The position numbers and the translations under genes are program-made. A DNA stretch of 64,000 bases from Sulfurimonas sp. HSL3-2 (GTDB lineage: Bacteria > Campylobacterota > Campylobacteria > Campylobacterales > Sulfurimonadaceae): assembly GCF_039645965.1 (NCBI RefSeq), contig NZ_CP147917.1:930001-994000 (forward strand), in the 5' to 3' direction. Under the pieces are notes generated by a model. The model was not told where the DNA came from. It worked only from the letters and a program-made list of their open reading frames with translations, and did not search any database. Below, in pieces: positions 19,222-26,774 of the stretch (positions are counted from its first letter, which is position 1; each line of letters starts with the position of its first letter).

Positions 19222-19848
19222 ATGATTTTATATGGAAATGAGCATAAAGATAGAGTAGAAGCTCTTGCTACAGTATTACATGAAGAGTCAAGAGCAGTGG
19301 CGAGCTTGGCAAGATCAAGTGATGGTATTGTACCGGTAGAAAGCGCTGATGCAATACTTACTGTTTGGGGGCATAGTGGTGATGCAACTAAGTTTTCTGA
19401 AATGCTGGATGTTGAGTTTGGTGTATTAATACAAGCATGGAAAAAGAAAAATCCAAGTCTAAAAAGTGTTGAACTTATAACATGTGATGCACAGCATAAT
19501 ACGGTTCCTTTAGCAGGTTATGCAAAACGTGTTGCTAAATTTGTTGAAGAAAAGTATAAAGATATTACTATCAAGGCACTGCCTGTTGGTCAAAATCCTG
19601 ATGATAGATCTATACTTTGGGCTAATGCGGGTACAAGAACATTTTGTTATATTACATCCCCTTCTCAAGAAACTTTTAATCATGCAAATCAGCGATTACA
19701 AGCACTTGGACCAACTTATCATAACGATTTATCAGAAGTGGGAAATGCTATGGCAAAAGAGAGAGAACTATCTACTCCAAACAATTTCACAGTAAATTTT
19801 GGCGGTTTTAATAACCTCCGTGCAAGTTTAAATGTTATCAAGTCATAA
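19222..19848 (+). CDS. Predicted clan-CD cysteine peptidase (C80/caspase-like)
   Basis: 208 residues, AAAAGGA upstream. The pattern of clan CD is visible: a hydrophobic strand ending in His (AILTVWGHSGDATKF, His51), a helix-rich 37-residue spacer (FGVLIQAWKKKNPSLK), then a second strand ending in Cys (VELITCDAQ, Cys88) and a helix (GYAKRVAKFVEEKY). This arrangement is the His-Cys dyad of the C80 peptidases of MARTX toxins and of caspase/CHAT folds. No export signal. The C-terminal 60 residues are not recognised. The assignment rests on motif logic only; the partner genes suggest it processes something in the DUF2589 system. Confidence 0.6.
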   Translation: MILYGNEHKDRVEALATVLHEESRAVASLARSSDGIVPVESADAILTVWGHSGDATKFSEMLDVEFGVLIQAWKKKNPSLKSVELITCDAQHNTVPLAGYAKRVAKFVEEKYKDITIKALPVGQNPDDRSILWANAGTRTFCYITSPSQETFNHANQRLQALGPTYHNDLSEVGNAMAKERELSTPNNFTVNFGGFNNLRASLNVIKS

Positions 19849-19868
19849 TTAAACTTTACTGAGTTATG

Positions 19869-19885
19869 GGCAGCTTTAGGCTGCC
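19869..19885 (+). terminator. Hairpin after the peptidase gene
   Basis: GGCAGC and GCTGCC flank a 5-base loop 21 bases after the peptidase stop. It is the most GC-rich stem in the island. The T run is weak (TTG), so it may be an attenuator or a partial terminator before the muramidase unit. Confidence 0.45.
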
Positions 19886-19907
19886 TTGTAAGTAGTTATA
19901 TGAACTT

Positions 19908-19925
19908 TTAATTCTAATCTTATTG
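19908..19925 (+). repeat. 18-bp island motif, copy C (upstream of the muramidase)
   Basis: TTAATTCTAATCTTATTG, 42 bases before the GTG of the GH25 gene. 15 of 18 match copy A and 15 of 18 match copy B. Confidence 0.5.
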
Positions 19926-19967
19926 TATGGATCTACTATTTTAACATCATATGATAGGAGATAAAGA

Positions 19968-20720
19968 GTGTATATATTCTTACAAATCATGAAATGGTCT
20001 ATTATAGTACTTAGTGCTTTGTATATACTCTTTATTTTCTTGACGAGACCGGTATTAGACTCAAAAAGCATTCCACAAAATATACAAAAAAGTATGTCAC
20101 CTCTTGCAGGTATAGATGTTTCATACTATCAAGGTACGGTGGAGTGGAGTAAAGTTTTGACAGATAATGTTCATTTCGTCTATTTAAAAGCTACTGACGG
20201 CATTACTTATACTGATCCAATGTTTCATGAGAACCAAAAAACTTTAATGAATTCTAAGGCCGTGTATGGTGCATATCATTTCTTTGAGCCTAAAGACAGC
20301 GGTGTAAAACAAGCAGAAAACTTCCTAACACAAGTGCAAATCCATAAGAATATGTTACCACCGGTACTTGATGTTGAAATAACACAAGGTGTGGCTAAAG
20401 AACTTCTCAAAAAACATGTTAGAGAATGGCTGGAAACTGTTAGCAAAAAATTTGATTGTAAACCTATTATTTATTCATATAGCAGCTTTTACGAGCAGAA
20501 TTTAGAGACAGATTTCGTAGATTATCCTGTGTGGATAGCGGACTATACAAAAAAGCCGAATATATTAAAGGGAGAACCAAAATTCATTATATGGCAACAT
20601 ACTCAAAAAGGAGATATCGTCGGCATAAATTCAATGGTAGATAAAAATTTATTTTTCGGTAACTATAAGAATCTTGAGGCGATTAAATGTAAAAAAGAGA
20701 GTGAGAAAGAAAATGAGTAA
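19968..20720 (+). CDS. Membrane-anchored GH25 muramidase
   Basis: 250 residues; GTG start with AGGAGA 7 bases upstream. One N-terminal membrane segment (residues about 10-30) then a GH25 lysozyme domain: GIDVSYYQG near residue 46, YLKATDGITY near 71, AYHFFEPKD near 97, the catalytic LDVE near 130, PIIYSYSSFYEQ, PVWIADYT and FIIWQHTQKG. The family cleaves the MurNAc-GlcNAc bond of peptidoglycan. The anchor orients the enzyme to the periplasm. Its end overlaps the next gene by 8 bases (ATGAGTAA). Such enzymes usually belong to phage or lysis systems; here no phage genes are near. Confidence 0.9.
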   Translation: MYIFLQIMKWSIIVLSALYILFIFLTRPVLDSKSIPQNIQKSMSPLAGIDVSYYQGTVEWSKVLTDNVHFVYLKATDGITYTDPMFHENQKTLMNSKAVYGAYHFFEPKDSGVKQAENFLTQVQIHKNMLPPVLDVEITQGVAKELLKKHVREWLETVSKKFDCKPIIYSYSSFYEQNLETDFVDYPVWIADYTKKPNILKGEPKFIIWQHTQKGDIVGINSMVDKNLFFGNYKNLEAIKCKKESEKENE

Positions 20721-21516
20721 TGAACAAATATACAGATACTTTTTGCTTACGTTTGGATTGTTCTGTCTAATTGTACTGATACTGATATATTTTTCGATTA
20801 TATCAACTTCACAATGGATAGGAGATGGTGAAATAATCGGATATATTAACAGCTATTTTACTGAATCTCAAAAATTCGCACGTCAAGACCTTATTGTATT
20901 ACTAGAACTTCATTCATTTATTACTCCTGCAATTCATACATTGGTTGGGGCAAATAAAGATATGTTGAGCTCTTTTAGTAAGCTAATATCTGATACAACC
21001 GAAATTTATACGTATGCAATAATCGCTATAGAAATAATAAAATATTTACTAATCATAAGTGAAGCTATAACACCTTGGCTTTTTGAAGTTTTATTGTTTA
21101 CAGGGGCAATATTTGGAGTGTATCACAGTCTTTTTAATTGTACTGGAATATATATGACTTTATGTAAGAAATTTATAAAAGCAGTTGCTATTGTGTTTTT
21201 TATTTTACATATACTTCTTCCGTATTCTCTTTATATTACAGCTCGGTTTTCAAAAAATATTATAGAAAAAGACAGAGTTGAAAGTCGGACAATGTTGCAT
21301 AATTTATATGATCAGATGTACTATACAAATGATTTCAGAGATAAAATATCACTTGAAAGGATAGTTTTAAAACTTCCGTATAAAATAGAAGTAATGATAA
21401 AATATTATACAAAATATGTAGTTATTACAGGATTAGAATTTATTATTTTACCTATAGTTTTATTTCTTGTTTCTGTTGGTATTTTAAGATTGGTTATAAA
21501 AGAGGAATATATATAA
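20713..21516 (+). CDS. Multi-pass membrane protein of the DUF2589 island
   Basis: 267 residues from ATG 20713, which overlaps the muramidase stop; an in-frame ATG at 20674 lies inside that gene. Four or five hydrophobic segments (near residues 8-30, 95-115, 120-140, 155-178 and 235-260), with a soluble stretch at about 32-85 and another at 185-225. Very AT-rich. No family recognised. Translational coupling to the muramidase suggests a holin-like or scaffold partner; that is inference. Confidence 0.6.
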   Translation: MSNEQIYRYFLLTFGLFCLIVLILIYFSIISTSQWIGDGEIIGYINSYFTESQKFARQDLIVLLELHSFITPAIHTLVGANKDMLSSFSKLISDTTEIYTYAIIAIEIIKYLLIISEAITPWLFEVLLFTGAIFGVYHSLFNCTGIYMTLCKKFIKAVAIVFFILHILLPYSLYITARFSKNIIEKDRVESRTMLHNLYDQMYYTNDFRDKISLERIVLKLPYKIEVMIKYYTKYVVITGLEFIILPIVLFLVSVGILRLVIKEEYI

Positions 21517-21531
21517 TATATTAAAGTCGAT

Positions 21532-21554
21532 ATTCCCAAGCAAAGCTTAGGAAT
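21532..21554. terminator. Hairpin at the right end of the island
   Basis: ATTCCcAAGC and GCTTaGGAAT form a 10-position stem with one mismatch and a 3-base loop. It sits between the island's last stop and the convergent end of sdhE, so it can serve both strands. Confidence 0.5.
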
Positions 21555-21563
21555 AAATGTAAA

Positions 21564-22445
21564 TTAGATGAAGTCTACGTTTGTAACGTGGTGCTTTAGA
21601 CCTAACTCGTCAGGTGTACAACCAAGAGCAAGTCCTAACATCTGTTGCATATGAAGTACCGGAAGTGAAACTTCACGGCCGATCGCTTCAGAAGCGTGAC
21701 CAGTCTGCGTATCAAGTTTTAGGTGACATAGAGGACATGGTGTTACCATCCAGTCCGCATTGCCGTCCATTGCACCTGCAACAGCATTTCCAGTAAGAAC
21801 AGCAGCAGTATGAGGTGCTTGAAGTTCTGCGTGGAAACCACAACATTTGTTTTTCTCTACATAATCAACGTTCATCCCGCCACACGCGATGATAAGATCA
21901 TCAAGTGAAGTAGGGTTGTAAGGGTTTTCCGCACTTTTGTGAGATTCGTTTTGAAGCTCAGAAGGGCGGATGTTGTGACAACCGTAAAACGGTGCGATAT
22001 TGAACTGGCTAAGAGGTTTTACAACCATCTTTTTGATCTTATCAAGACCAAAGTCATCGATAATAGCGTACAGGAAGTGAGTGATGTCAGAAGTACCTTT
22101 GTACTCTAAACCTACCTCTGCAAGTTTCTCGTTGACTCTCTTTTTAAGGTCAGCGTTATGATCAAGTCTATGTTTTGTCATAGCCGTGTTTAGCTGACAT
22201 GTATTACAGATAGTGACCATTGTAAGACCGTGTTTCTCAGCATAAGCGATATTACGAGCATTTAATACTAAAGATAAAAAATCATCGTAATCCTGCAGGT
22301 GAGAAGCACCACAACAAGAAGCTTCAGTAAGTTCTACAAGATCGATTCCAAGTTTATCTGCAACAGCCATTGTTGACATCATCTGCTCAGGAGTACTCTC
22401 TTTAGCGGTACAACCTGTAAAAAGTGCATATCTTAATTTTTTCAT
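21564..22445 (-). CDS. sdhE: Succinate dehydrogenase/fumarate reductase subunit E (CCG-domain, HdrB-like)
   Basis: 293 residues, AGGAG upstream. Two CCG (heterodisulfide-reductase B type) modules are visible: FTGCTAKE at residue 9, ASCCGASH near 43 and CNTCQ near 80, then FYGCHNIRPSE near 155, KCCGFHAE near 202 and PCPLCH near 236. In Campylobacterota this subunit replaces the haem membrane anchor of the SdhABE enzyme. It is the third gene of sdhA-sdhB-sdhE, 11 bases after sdhB. Confidence 0.9.
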   Translation of the reverse strand: MKKLRYALFTGCTAKESTPEQMMSTMAVADKLGIDLVELTEASCCGASHLQDYDDFLSLVLNARNIAYAEKHGLTMVTICNTCQLNTAMTKHRLDHNADLKKRVNEKLAEVGLEYKGTSDITHFLYAIIDDFGLDKIKKMVVKPLSQFNIAPFYGCHNIRPSELQNESHKSAENPYNPTSLDDLIIACGGMNVDYVEKNKCCGFHAELQAPHTAAVLTGNAVAGAMDGNADWMVTPCPLCHLKLDTQTGHASEAIGREVSLPVLHMQQMLGLALGCTPDELGLKHHVTNVDFI

Positions 22446-22456
22446 CGCTTTTACTC

Positions 22457-23440
22457 CTAGAACTTAGCTGTTGATGATGATTTAACAAGCTTTTTAATCT
22501 CATCTAATTTATCTGCTTTTGGCATATTCCAAGGTAGTACGATCTTACCTTTTTTAAACATTTTGATCGCTACAGGAACATGTTTTAATACACCGATATT
22601 TCCTTCAGAGTAGCGAACAAGTTCACCCTCATCCAAGATACCGTGTTTTGCGATAGAGTGTTTGAACCCTACAGCATGGCGAGTAGCGACATTGTTTGAA
22701 GCAACGCCTTTAGCAAAGATCATGTTATGAAGTTTCGTGATCTTCTCGATCGGATTGACCTCTTTAGGACAAGCTTCTTGACATTCAAAACATTTTACAC
22801 AGTCCCAAACACCTTGAGCTTCCTGGTTGACTTCACTGATACGAGATGTTCCGGCTTCATCACGGACATCCGCTTCAAAACGGTAAGCTGCTGCAAATGC
22901 TGCAGGCCCGATGAAGTCTTCGTTGATCTCGACTGCAGGACATGCATAGTGACATGCACCACATTGGATACAAAGATCTGCATCAAGTAGTCTTTCAGCC
23001 TCTTCAGGAGAGACTAGATGCTCGTTTTCAGGGTTTTCGTCGATCTCACTTACAAGGTACGGCTGTACTTGTGCATGTTTCTCCCAGAAATCACCCTTAT
23101 CGATGATCATATCTTTGACAGCGCGTTTGATGCTTAGAGGCTCTATCGTGATCTCGTTACCGAAAAGTTCGATCATATCGTTCATGCTCTCTTTACATGC
23201 AAGAGTGGAACGTCCATTTACTTTGATAGCACAAGCCCCGCATATACCGTGACGACAACTACGGCGGTAAGAAAAGCTACCGTCGTGATCCCATTTGATT
23301 CTGTTTAATATATCTAGTACAACCTCTTCAGAAGTGACTTCCATCTTATACTCTTTATAGTATGGAAGATAATCCTCGTCAGCATTGAAACGAAATACTT
23401 TAAAAGTTACATCTTGTGTAGTAATTTTATGAGTACCCAT
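22457..23440 (-). CDS. sdhB: Succinate dehydrogenase/fumarate reductase iron-sulfur subunit
   Basis: 327 residues, longer than canonical SdhB (about 240), with an extra C-terminal extension. The [2Fe-2S] site is SCRHGICGACAIKVNG near residue 63, then C in STLACKE. The two further clusters are CIQCGACHYACP near residue 157 and CVKCFECQEACPK near 214. It passes electrons between the flavoprotein and SdhE. Confidence 0.92.
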   Translation of the reverse strand: MGTHKITTQDVTFKVFRFNADEDYLPYYKEYKMEVTSEEVVLDILNRIKWDHDGSFSYRRSCRHGICGACAIKVNGRSTLACKESMNDMIELFGNEITIEPLSIKRAVKDMIIDKGDFWEKHAQVQPYLVSEIDENPENEHLVSPEEAERLLDADLCIQCGACHYACPAVEINEDFIGPAAFAAAYRFEADVRDEAGTSRISEVNQEAQGVWDCVKCFECQEACPKEVNPIEKITKLHNMIFAKGVASNNVATRHAVGFKHSIAKHGILDEGELVRYSEGNIGVLKHVPVAIKMFKKGKIVLPWNMPKADKLDEIKKLVKSSSTAKF

Positions 23441-23453
23441 ATCTGTAATCCCC

Positions 23454-25166
23454 TTAGTAATTTCTTGCTTTTAACTCATGTTTACCAAGAGTTACAGGCA
23501 TATAGTCAAGTTTTAAACTACCGTCTTCATTCATATACGCCATCGTGTGTTTTAAGAAGTTCTCATCATCACGTGTAGTGAAGTCTTCTCTATAGTGAGC
23601 ACCGCGGCTCTCTTTTCTTGCAACCGCACATTCGACGATAAATGCAGAGTAATCAAGCATGTGACCAAGTTCGATCGCTTCTTGAAGTTCAGTATTGAAC
23701 ACTTTAGATTTATCTTGGATACGGATGTTTTTAAATCTCTCGCGTAACTCTTTTACTTTTCTAACCGCTTCTTCTAAAGACTCTTGAGTTCTAAATGCAC
23801 CGGCATTATGAGTCATACTGTCTTGAAGTTCTGCACGTAGACCAGGAACTGTTTCAGTACCGTTGTTGTTAAGGATCCATTCGATCTCGCCTAGAGCAGT
23901 CTGTGCATCTTCTGCAGTCGCTTTTCTTAGTGGGATACTGTCGATCTCTTCAACCATTGTCTTACCGACAAAACGTCCGAAAAGAAGTGCTTCAAGAACA
24001 GAGTTCGCACCTAGACGGTTTGCACCGTGTACAGATACACATGAACATTCGCCCGCTGCATAGAAACCTTCTACGAACTCATCGTTGTTTTTACGAACGT
24101 GTCCAGGAATATCTACCGGGATACCACCCATAGAGTAGTGCGCCGTAGCAGAGATAAGGATCGGCTCTTTGATCATATCAAGACCCAGGAATGTGATCGC
24201 AAGATCACGAAGTTCCGGTAGTCTTTCCATAATAAGGTCTTTTCCTAAGTGTGTTACGTCAAGGTAAACAGCATCTTTTCTAGGACCTACACCGCGGCCT
24301 TCACGGATCTCGTTCATGATCGCACGGCTTACGACGTCGCGTGATGCAAGCTCAAGAGCGTTTGGAGCATATCTCTCCATAAATCTTTCGCCGTTAGAGT
24401 TGAAAAGGCGTCCGCCTTCACCACGAGCAGCTTCAGAGATAAGAACACCGTTTCCAGAAAGTCCAGACGGGTGGAATTGAACGAATTCCATATCTTCTAG
24501 AGGAAGACCGTGACGAGCCACGATAGAAAGACCGTCACCAGTGTTTGCATGTGCATTTGAGTTGATCTTGAATGAACGAGCGTAACCGCCTGTTGCGAAC
24601 ATTACAGATTTTGCATTGAAGATCGCCATCTGCATATCACGGATATTAAATGCTACGACACCGGAAACTTTTCCATCTTTATAGATGATATCCGCTGCAT
24701 ACCACTCATCCCAGAACTTAACGCCTGCGCGGAAAGCTTGTTCATACATAGTCTGTAATAGAGTTAAACCAGTTCTATCCTTTGCATAACATGCACGAGG
24801 AGACGACTGTCCGCCAAATGGGCGTTGAGCTATCTTTCCGTCTGCAGTACGGCTGAAAGCCGCACCCATTCTTTCAGCCCAACGAATCGTTTCAGGCGCT
24901 TTTTGACACATAAATTCAACTGCATCTTGATCAGCTAAATAATCAGAACCTTTTACGGTATCAAACTCGTGTAACTCTATGCTGTCTTCATTACTAAGTG
25001 CTGCATTGATCCCGCCTTGTGCTGCACCTGAGTGAGAACGAAGTGGATGTAGTTTAGTTATAACAGCAACATTTTTGCCTGCATTTTGTAGTTCACGCGC
25101 AGCTGCACAACCTGCTAGTCCAGCTCCAACGATAACTGCATCATAAGTATAAATAGGAATACTCAA
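23454..25166 (-). CDS. sdhA: Succinate dehydrogenase/fumarate reductase flavoprotein
   Basis: 570 residues with a TTG start preceded by GGAAGG. The FAD dinucleotide fold is [15 protein letters not shown] at residues 11-25; the covalent-flavin His lies in [13 protein letters not shown] near 40. The catalytic stretch EFVQFHPSG, the [10 protein letters not shown] segment and the YSMGGI loop are intact. There is no Tat signal, which separates it from the periplasmic MfrA fumarate reductase and argues for a cytoplasmic-facing enzyme. In organisms of this group the complex works in the (reverse) TCA cycle. Confidence 0.95.
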   Translation of the reverse strand: MSIPIYTYDAVIVGAGLAGCAAARELQNAGKNVAVITKLHPLRSHSGAAQGGINAALSNEDSIELHEFDTVKGSDYLADQDAVEFMCQKAPETIRWAERMGAAFSRTADGKIAQRPFGGQSSPRACYAKDRTGLTLLQTMYEQAFRAGVKFWDEWYAADIIYKDGKVSGVVAFNIRDMQMAIFNAKSVMFATGGYARSFKINSNAHANTGDGLSIVARHGLPLEDMEFVQFHPSGLSGNGVLISEAARGEGGRLFNSNGERFMERYAPNALELASRDVVSRAIMNEIREGRGVGPRKDAVYLDVTHLGKDLIMERLPELRDLAITFLGLDMIKEPILISATAHYSMGGIPVDIPGHVRKNNDEFVEGFYAAGECSCVSVHGANRLGANSVLEALLFGRFVGKTMVEEIDSIPLRKATAEDAQTALGEIEWILNNNGTETVPGLRAELQDSMTHNAGAFRTQESLEEAVRKVKELRERFKNIRIQDKSKVFNTELQEAIELGHMLDYSAFIVECAVARKESRGAHYREDFTTRDDENFLKHTMAYMNEDGSLKLDYMPVTLGKHELKARNY

Positions 25167-25273
25167 TTTGCCTTCCTTTTTAAGAGAAATAATGCTTTTA
25201 TTGTATCTTGATATAGCTTGTGTAAGGTTAAAACGGCGGATTATTTAAATGAAGTTTTGTTATGTTACTATTT

Positions 25274-25311
25274 GAACCACTTATAACTTAAATTAGGTTT
25301 ATAAGTAGTTC
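25274..25311 (-). terminator. 13-bp hairpin between the GGDEF gene and sdhA
   Basis: GAACCACTTATAA and TTATAAGTAGTTC pair at 12 of 13 positions with a 12-base loop, 16 bases beyond the GGDEF gene stop. It probably ends that transcript before the sdhA promoter. Confidence 0.45.
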
Positions 25312-25326
25312 CATTTTGTAACAGGT

Positions 25327-26526
25327 TTAGAATTTCTCAGCATGGTCGCGTATTTGCGCAATACGGTTTTGACCATTGGCCTTTGCAGTTTTTAAGATCT
25401 CTTTTGATTGAGAGATTGCATCATCAAGCGATTTGTTACTTTGTTTTATAACGAATCCGCCACTGAGTGTAAACGGTATCTTACCGCCTTTAGGATCTTT
25501 AAATACAGCTTCCTCTATACTTTTTCTAATAGATTCACAATCATTAAGAGCTTTCTCTTTTGAATCTCTAGAAAGTATGACGGCAAACTGATCGTAATCA
25601 ATACGAGCGATGACATCGGTCGGCTGCTCATACAGAGATATAATGAAAGAGATCTTTTTAAGTATGGACTGACTCAACTCTTTTGGGATCTCTTTGTCGT
25701 ACTTTCTAAAGTTGTCCACTTCAAACACACAGACAGTCGTATAGTTACTGTCTTTCATCCCTTTTTTCTCAGAATATGCGTGGATCATCCCTTTATAGTT
25801 TTTTATTCCCGTAACAGGGTCAACCATACTAGGGTTTTGCGTGGTCGTCGGTTTTCTGACCATTCTTAGTTTGATAGCATCGATCTCTTTTGTTGCTATT
25901 GTCTCTGAAGTTTTTTCATGTCCTACAGCAAAAAGAGATTTTATATCGTCATATATGATTCTCAGTTTTTTAGAGTACCAAAGTGTCGCGATCAAAGAGT
26001 TTAGAAATGCTATGTAAAAGATCCATTGTGTTATAAAGAACTTTTGATAGTCGTGATCCACATTTTTAAATATCATCTCGTTTAACAGGCTTATGACCGC
26101 TGCTTTTGATGCAGTCAGTTCAGTTAACTTTCTATCTAACTCGTTAGTATTGTTTTCATAATACGCATTGAGTTTATTGATATAGTCATCTTCAAGAGCT
26201 AAAAGCTGCTTTATATCGGCATCAAAGTCGCCGTTTAAGCCGACGATGTTCCATAAGATATCGTAAGACGATATAGAGTCTAAAGAGAGAGCTTCCGTCT
26301 TCAGCTCAGCACTCATACCGCGAACTTGAATAATACTATAGTCCAGATCGCCTCTGCCCAGGTTATACATTTTATTTACAAGCTGTTTTTGTTCTTTTAT
26401 ACTTTTTATTTTATTGAAAGATGCATATCTGTTTACCTCTATAAGCGAGATAACAAATAATAAAGATGAACTGACTGTTAAAAAAAATAGAAGATTTTTA
26501 AATATTGTTTTTATTGAAAACTTCAT
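25327..26526 (-). CDS. Membrane sensor with degenerate GGDEF domain
   Basis: About 399 residues from ATG 26526 (AAAGGA upstream; an in-frame start at 26556 has none). Two membrane helices (residues about 8-28 and 155-175) enclose a periplasmic helical domain of about 125 residues. The C-terminal third is GGDEF-like (MVDPVTGIKNYKGM, then VCVFEVDNFRKYD), but the active loop reads RIDYDQF where diguanylate cyclases have R-GGDEF. It is therefore probably a c-di-GMP or GTP sensor or a scaffold rather than a cyclase. Confidence 0.82.
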   Translation of the reverse strand: MKFSIKTIFKNLLFFLTVSSSLLFVISLIEVNRYASFNKIKSIKEQKQLVNKMYNLGRGDLDYSIIQVRGMSAELKTEALSLDSISSYDILWNIVGLNGDFDADIKQLLALEDDYINKLNAYYENNTNELDRKLTELTASKAAVISLLNEMIFKNVDHDYQKFFITQWIFYIAFLNSLIATLWYSKKLRIIYDDIKSLFAVGHEKTSETIATKEIDAIKLRMVRKPTTTQNPSMVDPVTGIKNYKGMIHAYSEKKGMKDSNYTTVCVFEVDNFRKYDKEIPKELSQSILKKISFIISLYEQPTDVIARIDYDQFAVILSRDSKEKALNDCESIRKSIEEAVFKDPKGGKIPFTLSGGFVIKQSNKSLDDAISQSKEILKTAKANGQNRIAQIRDHAEKF

Positions 26527-26592
26527 TCTTCTGTCCTTTATCTTGTGTGATAACAAACTATCACATTATTTAGTTATTCTATATAGATATAG

Positions 26593-26612
26593 TTTAACAT
26601 ATCCTTAAACAC
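26593..26612 (+). repeat. Left copy of a near-direct repeat flanking the SIR2-TPR insert
   Basis: TTTAACATATC, one extra C, then TTAA-A-CAC. The same string without the extra base occurs at 29419-29438. The two copies bracket the SIR2-TPR gene and its AT-rich flanks. Confidence 0.35.
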
Positions 26613-26664
26613 ATTATAACCTATATAGCCCTAAAATAGGGAACCTAATTTGTATTTTTGGCTA

Positions 26665-26688
26665 GTGTGCCCAAAAGTGTGCCAAAAA
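26665..26688 (+). repeat. Tandem 12-bp repeat
   Basis: GTGTGCCCAAAA followed directly by GTGTGCCAAAAA (one mismatch). It lies between the SIR2-TPR stop and the left flank. Nearby 26629-26641 is a short hairpin, CCCTA-AAA-TAGGG. It could be remnant recombination-site DNA; unproven. Confidence 0.4.
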
Positions 26689-26774
26689 TGTGTTGAAAAA
26701 TAGGTTAAGAAGCTGTTAAAAAAGCACCTCTTTTTCTGTCTTTGTTCATCACTTTATTTCTAACGCATACATAT

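Noticed and set aside
16859-21516. Prophage
   Set aside because: Only a muramidase and a membrane protein suggest a phage; there are no integrase, terminase, capsid, tail or phage repressor genes.
26614-26774. Tyrosine recombinase attachment site
   Set aside because: The tandem 12-mer is suggestive, but no integrase gene or tRNA end is adjacent, so I list it only as a repeat.
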